Shown here in pieces: positions 43,601 through 50,053 of a stretch of DNA of 64,000 nucleotides; the stretch's first letter is position 1; the number at the start of each line of letters is the position of its first letter. The notes beneath the pieces were generated by a model. The model was not told the origin of the DNA. It saw only the letters and a list, made by a program, of their open reading frames with translations, and ran no database searches. The position numbers and the translations under genes are program-made. Source of the stretch: Hoplostethus atlanticus. Taxonomy: Eukaryota; Chordata; Actinopteri; Trachichthyiformes; Trachichthyidae. The stretch is taken from positions 806,001 through 870,000 of the forward strand of contig JAXDDX010000117.1 of the NCBI GenBank assembly GCA_034670405.1. The letters are read 5' to 3'.

Positions 43601-46555
43601 TGGGAGGAATACTGCCATTTGGATGTATATTCATTCAGCTGTTTTTTATACTCAACTCTATCTGGTGAGAAGGAACAACAGGTCTGTGTGTCTGAATGAC
43701 TGAAGGATACTTTGTTGGATGTTATTGTTAGTTGCAAACAGTGCAATTAACTGTACAGTGAACATCAAGACATTTGTCTATCAGAAAGAAATTTAAAAAC
43801 TGCTATTGCAGAGGCAGAAATTCAAGAATTAACATACAAAATTCCAAAACACTGCATTTTCTCTTAATTTTACTATGGCAGTCAATGAAGAAATTAAACA
43901 GAAAAACCTACTGAAAGTTTTTTCTTTGAAACCACTAAACTCAAATGTATACAATGACTAAGATGTTTTGAATTTACATGGGATAAGACATTCTCGTAAG
44001 AAAGGTAAAACTACAACGATTTTGAAAAGAAATTGGTGTCATCTTTTTATTTTTTTTATTTTTTTTCAATTGTCTGTTTATTTGGATTTTTGTACAGAAA
44101 AGGTACAGCAAACACAGGTGCATACATAACAATTGAGGTAAAGTAAATACAGGAAAGAAAAAACAGATACCCAGAAAAACAAAAAAAAGACATACATACA
44201 TATACTACTGATAGCATTATTACTTTACACCACAGAGCCCAAAGAGAAAATGTACCCTAGACAAAGTAAAAGGGTTGTGCACTCAACTCTCTCCATCAAG
44301 GTCGTCAATCTGTTGGTCTAAGTTCTCAACATAGGACCACAGAGGCGACCAGATACTCCAACATTTTTCTGTTCTTTGATGAAGATCATATGTAAGTTTC
44401 TCTAAGGGTAGGAGAGCTGAAGCTTTGGTTAACCACATCTTCACAGAAGGTATTTCAGGGGTGGACTACAGTATTAAGATAAACTTTTTAGCAAGATATA
44501 ATTGTGTGCCCAACAAACTTTCAGAGTCTGAATCAAAGACAACATTGCTGTCATGATACAGTAGAAAAAAGGCTAGGAGTATTCTCTATGAGTATGAAAA
44601 TGTCTCACACTGCCTCACACTGCCAGAAGGTGTGCATGACTGTACCCGTTTCTTTATGACATTTAAAACGTAACCCAGAGGAATTGGGGAACATTCCACG
44701 AAGGTGTAGTGGTGTGTAGTATGTCCTATGAAAGAATTTGAAATTAAGCTCATGGATAGTGATGGAGGTACATTTGGGGTATATCTTTTCACAGATAGTA
44801 GCCCACACCGCTTCGTCAAATGTCTCCCTCCCAAATACGCTTCAAAGAGTCATAAATGAAACATCGGTATTAACCAACATAGAGTAGATATCAGAAATAA
44901 GACCCCTCCTAGATTTGGGAGATACAAATATGTTCTCCATTTCTGAGACCCTAAAATGTAGCTTCCCTTCTTTCTTTAGACTCTAGAAAATGTTGAAGGT
45001 GGAGGAACTTGAAGAAGTCCTTATATATATACAATTTTTCCTTTAGCTGTAGGATTGACTCACACGTAAAGTTATTCTCACTGCGACTCAGACGCGCCTC
45101 TTATTTGTCCAGGTCCCATCAGATGTACTACATGTTTGGCTTCCTCTTCCTCGTCTTCATCATCCTGGTCATCACCTGCTCCGAGGCCACCATCCTCCTC
45201 TGCTACTTCCACCTCTGTGCTGAGGTACACAAAACCTCTAACATCATTTAACATCTTCATCACACCTTAAGAACAGTTACAGCTAAGATTTCAACCGATA
45301 ATTGTGGTTGATATTTGTGTCAATAACCCATTTTCATTGTTGCCCTCAGAATTGTATTCTTGTCAGGGTGGAAAAGTTTTTGAAATAGCATTTAGACCAT
45401 AGGACACTAAAACTCTCCATTGAATCCCAGCCTAATTCATTTCTTTTCAGGTTAGTTCCTTCATAACATTTGCCAATACACATGATCTGATGTAGCTATC
45501 CTTTGTGGTATTTTGGGAGAGCACCTATGTCTGGAAGAAAAGGAATCTCTGACTCTAATCTGGTCTGAAAATAGTATTAGACTGGCTGAAAGGGACAGCT
45601 GAGAATATAGGGATATTATCTATTATACGGCGTAGAAATGTTTGGAGTCTATTATAAAAAGAGACAAGGAAGCCTCAGAGCCCAAGAAGTCTGGGTAACC
45701 TGTGTCAGTGGATGGTTGAATACAAATCCACTGGTTTTAGTGGGGTCTCTCTACTGACTATACCACCCTGCCTTCAATTCAGGTCAGGAGATTTAAAATG
45801 GCAATTTGTGTGTGAAGCGTTTTTTGATTTCAATGATTTATTGATGGCCGAGAATCCCCCTAGATTTCTATTTCACCATTCTCTGTCTCTAGCATTACCA
45901 TTGGCAGTGGCCTTCCTTCCCGACCAATCAGTCAAGAGTTGAATGAAGAAGTCCAACCAGCATATTTCCTGTTCAATTAAGATATTCCAAACTCCCACAT
46001 CTTTACAACGCTGGCTGTGTTTTTCTTCTCTCTAGGACTACCATTGGCAGTGGCGCTCCTTCCTGACCAGTGGCTTCACAGCCGTGTATTTCCTGGTCTA
46101 CGCCATCCATTACTTCTTCTCCAAGCTGCAGATCACTGGACTGGCCAGCACCATCCTGTACTTTGGATACACCATGATCATGGCTCTCATCTTTTTCCTA
46201 TTCACCGGTAGGTGTATGAGAAAGGAAGGGGGAGAGAATGGGTGAGGAAGATGGCTCACTGATCACTGAAGTATTCAGTGGCCCGGATTTTCGGGCCTGA
46301 CATCGTGACCGTGTCTTTATTTGGTTTTTAAATTGGTCTTAAATCCAATTCCAGGAAGCATTAAAAGGTCTTGAAATCCGCAGATAGCCTGCTGAGATAC
46401 AAGAGTGGTTTAAAATAATAATCAGGCCAGTTGGAGTCATGTATCAGCCTGAATTTCATCTGTGTGACGGGTATTTTCTCTCCTCAGGTACGATCGGCTT
46501 CTTCGCCTGTTTCTGGTTCGTTACCAAAATCTACAGTGTCGTCAAGGTGGACTGA
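13850..46555 (+). CDS. tm9sf2: Transmembrane 9 superfamily member 2, complete 17-exon gene
   Basis: Exons: 13850-13966, 18447-18514, 21493-21586, 22523-22650, 24939-25068, 26840-26964, 32752-32863, 33055-33134, 33221-33329, 35129-35261, 39114-39233, 40523-40580, 40687-40846, 43513-43664, 45113-45224, 46036-46207, 46488-46555. All introns are GT-AG and phases agree; the total is 1938 nt, 645 aa. The protein has a short signal peptide, a luminal N-terminal domain (about 17-285) with [15 protein letters not shown] and LPYEYTAFDFC, then nine predicted membrane segments and a cytosolic tail ending KVD, a KxD-type COPI/Golgi-retention motif known in this family. TM9SF2 is an endosomal/Golgi nonaspanin needed for correct localisation of glycosylation enzymes. 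It matches TM9SF2 rather than TM9SF4, TM9SF1 or TM9SF3 ([20 protein letters not shown]). Confidence 0.96.
14545..15360 (-). mobile_element. L2-like LINE 3' fragment in tm9sf2 intron 1
   Basis: Reverse frames read [15 protein letters not shown] (just after the RT YADD region), then after an internal deletion [36 protein letters not shown] and [18 protein letters not shown]. This is the C-terminal half of an L2/CR1-group ORF2. The 3' UTR contains two ~33-bp repeat units (ACAAATAAGTGAAGCAAATA type). It is a different, older family from the 5-12 kb copies. Confidence 0.75.
15361..17715 (+). other. tm9sf2 intron 1 interior, no feature recognised
   Basis: AT-rich. I see no exon-like blocks or named repeats apart from short CA and AT tracts. 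Confidence 0.4.
17718..18152 (-). mobile_element. Second 3' end of the same L2-like LINE family
   Basis: In reverse it holds the last ORF2 codons ([19 protein letters not shown], stop), the 3' UTR with three to four ~33-bp tandem units, and a terminal block AAGCGTCTGCTAAATGACTG followed by TAATG repeats. The same terminal block ends the tRNA-derived SINE at 59419-59535. Confidence 0.75.
18447..18514 (+). CDS. tm9sf2: tm9sf2 exon 2
   Basis: Residues 40-61 plus two bases of codon 62; reads [20 protein letters not shown] then YTA. Acceptor TTCTAG, donor GTAAGT. Confidence 0.96.
18820..19020 (+). pseudogene. Tc1/mariner-like transposase C-terminal remnant
   Basis: Shifting frames give [29 protein letters not shown] and LPITVI. 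[11 protein letters not shown] surrounds the last catalytic residue of Tc1-like transposases. Several stops and frame changes show that it is an old fossil in intron 2. Confidence 0.6.
19303..21294 (-). mobile_element. Rex1-like LINE copy A in tm9sf2 intron 2
   Basis: About 2 kb on the reverse strand. The 3' end at 19303-19320 is a TTGAATC tandem tail; the 5' end at 21294 starts GGGCGGTGAAGG. It contains an open RT frame (next entry). The motifs YSSAFNT and FADD fit the Rex1/CR1 group of fish LINEs; the exact family assignment is from memory. Confidence 0.85.
19568..21294 (-). CDS. Rex1-like LINE ORF2 remnant (reverse transcriptase), 5'-open
   Basis: About 574 uninterrupted codons with no ATG at the start: the first element codons read [15 protein letters not shown] through a GTG. 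RT motifs are [63 protein letters not shown] and [12 protein letters not shown]. The C-terminus ([18 protein letters not shown] ... [11 protein letters not shown]) is complete. The endonuclease domain and any ORF1 are missing, so it cannot move on its own. Confidence 0.85.
21493..21586 (+). CDS. tm9sf2: tm9sf2 exon 3
   Basis: Residues 62-93, including [20 protein letters not shown]. It lies about 200 bp past the Rex1-like LINE in intron 2. Confidence 0.96.
21587..22522 (+). other. tm9sf2: tm9sf2 intron 3
   Basis: AT-rich, with an ATT/AAT tract (22365-22396) and a (CA)n run (22472-22491) just before the exon 4 acceptor. No gene is seen. Confidence 0.5.
22523..22650 (+). CDS. tm9sf2: tm9sf2 exon 4
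   Basis: Residues 94-135 plus part of Trp136; includes [12 protein letters not shown] and [11 protein letters not shown] repeat starts 8 bases after the donor. Confidence 0.96.
22659..22683 (+). repeat. (CA)n microsatellite beside the exon 4 donor
   Basis: About 12 CA units begin 8 bases inside intron 4. Confidence 0.9.
22975..23076 (+). repeat. Left arm of a 102-bp inverted repeat pair
   Basis: Near-perfect reverse complement of 24617-24718. The arm itself consists of two ~42-bp units, each with ACCTCCACTCTCA and GTGAGCCAATGGGG. Confidence 0.85.
23184..23252 (+). repeat. (TA)n(CA)n microsatellite
   Basis: A short TA run followed by about 26 CA units in tm9sf2 intron 4. Confidence 0.95.
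24617..24718 (+). repeat. Right arm of the 102-bp inverted repeat pair
   Basis: Reverse complement of 22975-23076 with about one indel. The ~1.5 kb between the arms holds microsatellites and no clear coding sequence. Confidence 0.85.
24939..25068 (+). CDS. tm9sf2: tm9sf2 exon 5
   Basis: Residues 136-179 with [15 protein letters not shown] and [13 protein letters not shown], the Cys-rich luminal core. Confidence 0.97.
25069..25960 (+). other. tm9sf2: tm9sf2 intron 5, first part
   Basis: At 25366-25445, CAGCCATTCCCAAATTTTC and GGCCCCCCTTGGG resemble a hAT end. A possible opposite end is GGGAAACCCTG near 26190, which would make an old element interrupted by the MITE at 25971. This is weak; no duplication was found. 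Confidence 0.3.
25971..26175. mobile_element. Palindromic hAT MITE with 8-bp target duplication
   Basis: The termini CAGGGGTGTCAAACC and GGTTTGACATCCCTG are inverted, and the ~58-bp arms (through GAGGGCCGAGAGTATGCAGG) are nearly perfect reverse complements. ATCTAAAC flanks both sides (25963-25970 and 26176-26183), the 8-bp duplication expected for hAT. It is 205 bp and non-coding, in tm9sf2 intron 5. Confidence 0.92.
26184..26839 (+). other. tm9sf2: tm9sf2 intron 5, last part
   Basis: No recognisable feature apart from the possible hAT edge near 26190. Confidence 0.4.
26840..26964 (+). CDS. tm9sf2: tm9sf2 exon 6
   Basis: Residues 180-220 plus two bases of Ser221; [20 protein letters not shown]. 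Acceptor TTTTTCAG. Confidence 0.96.
26965..28575 (+). other. tm9sf2: tm9sf2 intron 6, left part
   Basis: Unassigned AT-rich sequence, a (GA)n run at 28242-28265, then a GC/CpG-rich block at about 28340-28560 unlike its surroundings. The block may be part of an older repeat into which the fold-back element inserted. Confidence 0.35.
28576..29410 (+). repeat. Left arm of the fold-back element
   Basis: About 835 bp. The outer ~160 bp differ from the other arm by many substitutions and a 12-bp or so indel. From about 28740 inward only a handful of differences are visible. It includes five TGACCT motifs at 28901-28955. Confidence 0.9.
29437..29636 (+). repeat. Third partial copy of the fold-back arm
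   Basis: It repeats the arm interior from AAATCTGTCATTATTT through the TGACCT cluster to GTTTCAGAGGTGTAATATT. It is more diverged than the two arms are from each other, so it is older. Confidence 0.85.
29692..30466 (-). pseudogene. Decayed coding region inside the fold-back element, unrecognised
   Basis: A 146-codon open frame at 29692-30132 reads [17 protein letters not shown], a Ser/Asp/Glu-rich middle, and a charged helical C-terminus ([18 protein letters not shown]). Upstream in another frame lie [20 protein letters not shown] and [20 protein letters not shown] further frame at 30260-30466 holds [20 protein letters not shown]. The pieces run in one direction but need frame changes or splicing to join. 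The CxxC-like Cys pair hints at a zinc site. I do not recognise the protein; the transposon's own gene is the simplest guess. Confidence 0.4.
30630..30785 (-). promoter_or_regulatory. Promoter-like motif cluster in the fold-back element
   Basis: Seen: GGGGATTTCC (30635-30644, NF-kB type), an inverted CCAAT box GATTGG (30675-30680), a TATA-like CAATATAAGG (30693-30702), TGACGTAA (30710-30717, CRE/ATF type) and a second TGACGTGA (30742-30749) within two ~30-bp tandem units starting GTTTGTCT. It lies upstream of the - strand coding pieces. A promoter role is inferred. Confidence 0.35.
30846..31670 (-). repeat. Right arm of the fold-back element
   Basis: About 825 bp, reverse complement of the left arm and aligning to the same inner end, near the T-rich block TATTATTAATCTTTTATTTA. 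It carries the matching TGACCT cluster on the - strand (about 31291-31346). Confidence 0.9.
31671..32751 (+). other. tm9sf2: tm9sf2 intron 6, right part
   Basis: GC-richer sequence to about 32000, then ordinary intron sequence with a T-rich tract before the exon 7 acceptor. No gene seen. Confidence 0.4.
32752..32863 (+). CDS. tm9sf2: tm9sf2 exon 7
   Basis: Residues 221-258 with [19 protein letters not shown] and YTYSVSFV. Donor GTACGT. Confidence 0.96.
33055..33134 (+). CDS. tm9sf2: tm9sf2 exon 8
   Basis: Residues 259-284 plus part of Ser285; [20 protein letters not shown]. It is flanked by the shortest intron of the gene (86 bp). Confidence 0.97.
33148..33191 (+). repeat. (CA)n microsatellite filling half of intron 8
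   Basis: About 22 CA units inside the 86-bp intron 33135-33220, starting 14 bases after the donor. Confidence 0.95.
33221..33329 (+). CDS. tm9sf2: tm9sf2 exon 9 (first membrane segment)
   Basis: Residues 285-321. [20 protein letters not shown] is the first membrane segment, followed by the cytosolic [11 protein letters not shown]. Confidence 0.97.
33510..34694 (+). mobile_element. hAT-like element with a zinc-finger exon, in tm9sf2 intron 9
   Basis: The ends CAAACCTGCCAACC (33510) and GGTTGGCAGGTCTG (34681-34694) are inverted repeats with one mismatch. CATTTTG flanks both sides, consistent with a hAT target duplication. Inside are an (AT)n run near 33626, a CpG-rich stretch, the coding piece below and a (TG)n run near 34605-34630. 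Confidence 0.65.
34148..34425 (+). pseudogene. hAT transposon exon encoding a BED/C2H2-like finger
   Basis: An open frame with an acidic start ([15 protein letters not shown]), a basic [20 protein letters not shown], then [20 protein letters not shown]. The CTLC pair and SHQGA are typical of the N-terminal finger of one group of hAT-derived proteins. Possible splice sites are a GCAG acceptor at 34150-34153 (or TTGCAG at 34174-34179) and GGTAATA right after GGAGCTTCA. No transposase core follows, so the copy is deleted. Confidence 0.5.
34695..35128 (+). other. tm9sf2: tm9sf2 intron 9, last part
   Basis: No feature recognised before the exon 10 acceptor. Confidence 0.4.
35129..35261 (+). CDS. 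tm9sf2: tm9sf2 exon 10
   Basis: Residues 322-365 plus one base of Phe366; [20 protein letters not shown], then the start of a membrane segment. Confidence 0.97.
35480..36260 (-). pseudogene. Tc1-like transposase remnant
   Basis: Reverse-complement DNA retains the typical order of a fish Tc1 transposase gene, from the start region (near CAAGCAGTGAAGTCCACG-like sequence at about 36220) to the SPDLNPIE region (GGCCCAGCCAAAGCCCGGAC on the reverse strand near 35670-35692). Many indels and stops are present and a central part is missing. Confidence 0.65.
36424..38157 (+). pseudogene. Rex1-like RT of copy B, one frameshift
   Basis: The same RT as copy A, but an 8-bp deletion near 37001 (copy A has CTTCCTCCCTTG, here CTTG) shifts the frame between KDYICA and [16 protein letters not shown]. 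After it the frame stays open through FADD to the C-terminus, ending a little further downstream (HTHLGKDYT). No ATG at the start. Confidence 0.88.
36424..38418 (+). mobile_element. Rex1-like LINE copy B, inserted in the Tc1 element
   Basis: It starts GGGCGGTGAAGG, the same base as copy A, and ends with three TTGAATC units. Sequence is very close to copies A and C. It lies in sense orientation in tm9sf2 intron 10. Confidence 0.9.
39114..39233 (+). CDS. tm9sf2: tm9sf2 exon 11
   Basis: Residues 366-405 plus one base of Ser406; [20 protein letters not shown] and [13 protein letters not shown]. The acceptor follows a long C/T tract. Confidence 0.96.
39234..40522 (+). other. tm9sf2: tm9sf2 intron 11
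   Basis: Contains (CA)n at about 39810-39832 and, near 40297-40325, ACTTTAATGATCCCTGTGGG, which resembles the 3' end of a Rex3/RTE-type LINE. Otherwise unassigned. Confidence 0.4.
40523..40580 (+). CDS. tm9sf2: tm9sf2 exon 12
   Basis: Residues 406-424 plus two bases of Gly425; [18 protein letters not shown]. Intron 12 after it is only 106 bp. Confidence 0.95.
40687..40846 (+). CDS. tm9sf2: tm9sf2 exon 13
   Basis: Residues 425-478; [20 protein letters not shown] and [16 protein letters not shown], two membrane segments. Confidence 0.97.
40847..41715 (+). other. tm9sf2: tm9sf2 intron 13, first part
   Basis: No gene or clear repeat recognised before the hAT element at 41724. Confidence 0.4.
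41724..43129 (-). mobile_element. hAT element with GTF2IRD2-like BED finger and 8-bp duplication
   Basis: CTTTAAGA flanks both ends (41716-41723 and 43130-43137). The termini CAGGGCTACTCAAC and GTTGAGTAGCGTGG are inverted, and the right subterminal region is GGGCCGCCCGCGGGCCGCG. A short coding piece survives (next entry). The middle (about 42230-42900) is CpG-rich, with GGGGCTTTCACATGATCC and repeated GCGTCG/GCGCC motifs, possibly a nested MITE. It is 1.4 kb, in tm9sf2 intron 13. Confidence 0.9.
41959..42195 (-). pseudogene. N-terminal BED-finger piece of a hAT transposase (GTF2IRD2/ZBED-like)
   Basis: Reads [20 protein letters not shown], then [20 protein letters not shown] and IAVPKRANV. 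KPxCLLCxxTIAVPKxxN is the BED-type zinc site of hAT transposases related to the Charlie8-derived domain of GTF2IRD2. The frame ends soon after and the transposase core is missing. Confidence 0.7.
43138..43512 (+). other. tm9sf2: tm9sf2 intron 13, last part
   Basis: No feature recognised; leads to the exon 14 acceptor TTTCCAG. Confidence 0.4.
43513..43664 (+). CDS. tm9sf2: tm9sf2 exon 14
   Basis: Residues 479-528 plus part of Trp529; [20 protein letters not shown], the highly conserved loop of the family, then a membrane segment. Confidence 0.97.
44040..45000 (-). mobile_element. L1-clade LINE 3' end in tm9sf2 intron 14
   Basis: A T-rich block (44041-44069) is the poly(A) tail of a - strand element. 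The reverse frame reads [20 protein letters not shown], then [17 protein letters not shown], the CxxCxxxxGTxxHxxWxC zinc-like motif at the C-terminus of vertebrate L1 ORF2. 5'-truncated, with at least one frameshift. Confidence 0.7.
45113..45224 (+). CDS. tm9sf2: tm9sf2 exon 15
   Basis: Residues 529-566; [20 protein letters not shown] then [17 protein letters not shown]. Confidence 0.97.
45880..45990 (+). pseudogene. Duplicated, decayed start of tm9sf2 exon 16
   Basis: CTGTCTCTAG followed by ATTACCATTGGCAGTGGCC and TTCCTTCCCGACCA parallels the true exon 16 border (TCTCTCTAG, ACTACCATTGGCAGTGGCG, TCCTTCCTGACCA). It would read [13 protein letters not shown] and then stop. The acceptor AG is kept but no donor is evident. 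Confidence 0.7.
46036..46207 (+). CDS. tm9sf2: tm9sf2 exon 16
   Basis: Residues 567-623 plus one base of Gly624; [21 protein letters not shown] decayed partial copy of its start lies about 145 bp upstream. Confidence 0.97.
46488..46555 (+). CDS. tm9sf2: tm9sf2 exon 17 (terminal coding exon)
   Basis: Residues 624-645 and TGA; last membrane segment and tail [12 protein letters not shown] with a C-terminal KxD. Confidence 0.97.
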
Positions 46556-48275
46556 AGTACAACATACAGTTGGACGTCGCTCCCCACCCTACAACACTGT
46601 CAATATGAACTGAAATCTACAACCTGAAGACAAACTTCGCTCCATTTCCTCAACCAGACTGGAATCTCTCTCCCGCCTTCTCTCTGACAAATCGGACAAA
46701 ACCTTAGTTTCAGTTTTCTTTCCTTTGTGTGGCTGAAACAAGTGCGTGTGTGTGTACTTAAAAATTGCAAAGATTGTCGAGCATTCCAAGTTAAAGGTAT
46801 AAAGCTGCAAGGATCTGCTCATTAACAGCTACTTTCTCAGACCATTTGTGTTAAACCTGCACTCATTTGCAAAACTTTCAATCCTTAAAGTTTTTAGTGA
46901 GAGGTTTTTATGTGATAAAACAGCAGATTCATGGAGCAACTAGCTTTTCGTACAGTCCGACAACTTGGATCATGCCAGACAAGATGATTACATTTCAGAA
47001 AAGTAGCGTAACCGGGCTTAAATACTAATTTGACTCAGTTCTAACAAACGAACACAGCTTTTAAAGGGGCAGCAAGTAGTGCAACTTTAATACTCAGTAG
47101 TAGTCTGAGACAAATGCATTTCATCACTTTGCTGTGCGTTAAAAAGCAGTGAAAATATTTTTTGGCGAGAATCAGCATTCTCTTCGCTCTAAGCGGTGAA
47201 TTGGCCTCCTCAGTGTCGTAGCTCCCGTCGGTCTAATCATGTTACATTTTATCAGTTGAGATAGAAGGAAGAGGTTTTCAGGCCAGCTGACTGGTTTTAT
47301 TTTTCACCTGGTATTTCTTTGATTTGCTGTCACTTTTCAGAGAATGAATTTAGTGTCCTTCCTATTGAACTTTCTGTCAGGTTTGTAAAGTCGCTCAGTG
47401 AAGCAACTCAAATGTCAGCCAAACAATTAATGACATTACCTTGACTTTTAAACGTTGTGGTGTTGCAGACATTGATTGTAAATAGATTTAAGAAAGATTT
47501 TCTTTCTAATGTTGAAAGGTTTTGTGAAGAAGAGAGGTTGAGTTGGAAAAGACAAATGATTAAGATGTGAATGAACAGACTTCTACCTGTTACCATGGAA
47601 ACATTCTTCTAATGTGTTTATTCTATGGGTGTTTTTGGTTTAATTTTTTTGCTTGTGGATGGTTTGGATTATTAACCAGCTTGCTCTCTGTTATTTAAAT
47701 TTTATATTTTGTGTTTTTGTTTTTGTTTTTCATGTTATTTCTTTGTCCTGGATTCTGGTGCCTCATCCTCAGCAGCTTTAGAAAAACCGTTTGGTCCAGT
47801 AGCTTCCTCCACTTCCTGACCTCCTTCCATTATTCCTCATTATCTTGGAGTTCTTATTGATTGTACGTGAGTTGATAGGTGAAAGGCATGAAAAGGACAA
47901 GAAAACTGAGCTTGGATCCCCAGGCAGATGACCATATAAACTGCTTAAAACAGGTCCCTGATCAGCAGTATTACTCAGTGTTCCTTTATGAATACAGACC
48001 TTGATCTATTCCCGAAGGGCGAGAGGAAGGAAAAGACTAAACCAAGCAACTAAATCAAGCAACATTAATTCATTCATCCCTCCATTAGTCCATCAACCAA
48101 TCAGTTCGAGGGATGTTGGCATCCTGTTTCTATGTATATATCTATCATAAATTATCCTACCTTTCATCCCTCTGACTGGCTTCTTTTTTTCCTTTTCCCT
48201 GAGTTTGTTGAAATAACAGAATTTAAGATGAAAATTGTATGAAAAAAAATAAACCCGATTTTCCAAGAGAAAAGA
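46556..48275 (+). other. tm9sf2: tm9sf2 3' UTR
   Basis: About 1.7 kb from the stop to AATAAA at 48248-48253. It contains no intron-like or repeat structure that I can see. Length and end are inferred from the signal. Confidence 0.65.
48248..48253 (+). terminator. tm9sf2: tm9sf2 poly(A) signal AATAAA
   Basis: AATAAA within GAAAAAAAATAAACCCG, followed by a GT-rich stretch (GTGTTTTGTGTTTGTC, about 48280-48296) typical of cleavage sites. Confidence 0.6.
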
Positions 48276-48535
48276 ACAGTGTTTTGTGTTTGTCTGCTTT
48301 TGTCCCAGCTGATTATACTGTACACTCATTAAATTCGGCCGCTATGATGAGATGAGATAAGATGGCGATCTCCTGGATGGACATCATTTTGTCCTCCTGT
48401 TCCATCCCACAATGCAAAAGCCAGCCGCCCATGGTTGGAGGTGGATATAGATGCATTTCAAACACAGTAGTAAACTGTATTTGTACATAGCTTCAAAACA
48501 GAATTACAAACTGCATTACATATAACAAAACAATA

Positions 48536-48640
48536 AAAGCCAGCATAGTGGTGTCTCAGTGGTTAGTGCTGTGTCCCAGACTTGTGGGTTCGATTCCCAG
48601 TCCTTCCTGTGTGGATTTTGAATGTTCTCCTGGACCACGT
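48536..48640 (+). mobile_element. tRNA-derived SINE-like repeat
   Basis: GTGGTGTCTCAGTGGTTAGTG resembles a pol III A box and GGTTCGATTCC (48587-48597) is a B box. The order and spacing fit a tRNA-derived SINE head. The end of the repeat is unclear. Confidence 0.5.
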
Positions 48641-48902
48641 GCCACCTTCGCAGCTTCTTCCCCGAGGCCGTCCGCAACCGGAATGAGCACCCCCAACGAA
48701 TCAGCATCCAGTTACAAGTTGTCTCCAGCTTCTATTGGCAGTTTACACAGACAGGGATGGTGGATAAACCATAAGCAAGCACCTGACAACTAGAGAGGAT
48801 CCAGGGAGGGTGCAAACGACAAGATATTTTAGGAAGGATCATGCCATACTATGTCTCTGACCATCGGGGAACCTCCTGGTAAGATTTATGGTTCATCTTG
48901 GT

Positions 48903-48906
<4 letters not shown>

Positions 48907-48945
<39 letters not shown>
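48907..48945 (+). repeat. (GA)n microsatellite
   Basis: About 19 GA units directly next to the 3' tail of Rex1-like LINE copy C. Confidence 0.9.
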
Positions 48946-48946
<1 letters not shown>

Positions 48947-48948
48947 GG

Positions 48949-50053
48949 ATTCAAGATTCAAGATTCAAGGAGTTTAATTGTCACATACACACACGAGGTG
49001 TGTAGTGAAATGCAAAGTGGCAATGCTCAGCAGAAATGTGCAAAATAACAGGTTCACACTATTTACAATAGACCAACACAATATTTACAATATTTAAGAG
49101 CTCTATATAAAAAAACAACACAATATTTACAATAAGAGCACTTTATAAAAAAATATAGTAAAAAAAGGGAAAATTGTATGTGTAATATAAATTATAAATT
49201 ATGTGTAGTCTTTACCTAAGTGTGTGTGTGCATAAGAGGGGCAGTGTGTGTGTCTTGGTGGGGGCCCTGGTGAGGTCGGAGTTCACAGTCCTGATGGCCT
49301 GAGGAAAGAAACTCCGTCTCAATCTCTCTGTTTTTGCAGCGTGACTACGGAGGCGCTTGCCTGACCGCAGCAGCTGAAACAGTCCGTTGTTGGGGTGGTG
49401 AGGATCCTTCATGATCCTGCAGGCTCTGGTTCTGCACCTCCTGGTGTACAAGTCCTGCAGGGTGGGGAGTGTAGTTCCAATAGTGCGCTCAGCCGAACGC
49501 ACTACTCTCTGCAGAGCCTTCCTGTCCTGAGCGGAGCTGTTGCCAAACCAGGCAGTGATGCTTCCTGTCAGGATACTCTCCACAGCTCCAGAGTAGAAGG
49601 ACTGAAGGATCCTCCGGGAGACTTTGAATTTCCTCAGTTGCCTGAGGTGGTAAAGGCGCTGCCTCGCCTTTCTCACCAGAGTGTCAGTGTGTGTGGACCA
49701 TGTCAGATCTTCGGTGATGTTGACTCCCAGGTATTTATACCTGCTCACCCTCTCCACAGTAGTCCCATTAATCCCCAGTGGTGAGTACGTCCTCTGTTGT
49801 TGTGTCCTCCTAAAGTCCACAATCAGCTCCTTAGTTTTGGTGACATTCAGGAGGAGGCTGTTGTCCTGGCACCAGAGTGACAGATCAGCAACTTCCTCCA
49901 GGTAGGCCTTCTCGTCGTTGTTGGAGATCAGGCCCACCACCACTGTGTCATCCGCAAACTTAATGATGGTGTTGGAGCTGAACCTGGCCACACAGTCATG
50001 TGTGTACAGGGAGTACAGTAGGGGGCTGAGGACGCAACCCTGGGGGGATCCTG
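48949..50053 (-). mobile_element. Rex1-like LINE copy C, strongly 5'-truncated
   Basis: The reverse strand begins inside the RT motif GSPQG (50053) and runs to the TTGAATC tail (48949). The frame from about 50053 to 49212 is open: FADD and the full C-terminus are present. It is very close to copies A and B. Confidence 0.9.

Noticed and set aside
26840-46555. Possibility that the gene is tm9sf4, tm9sf3 or tm9sf1
   Set aside because: [32 protein letters not shown] and [12 protein letters not shown], and the ~645-aa length, fit TM9SF2 best from memory of the family; a phylogeny would settle it.
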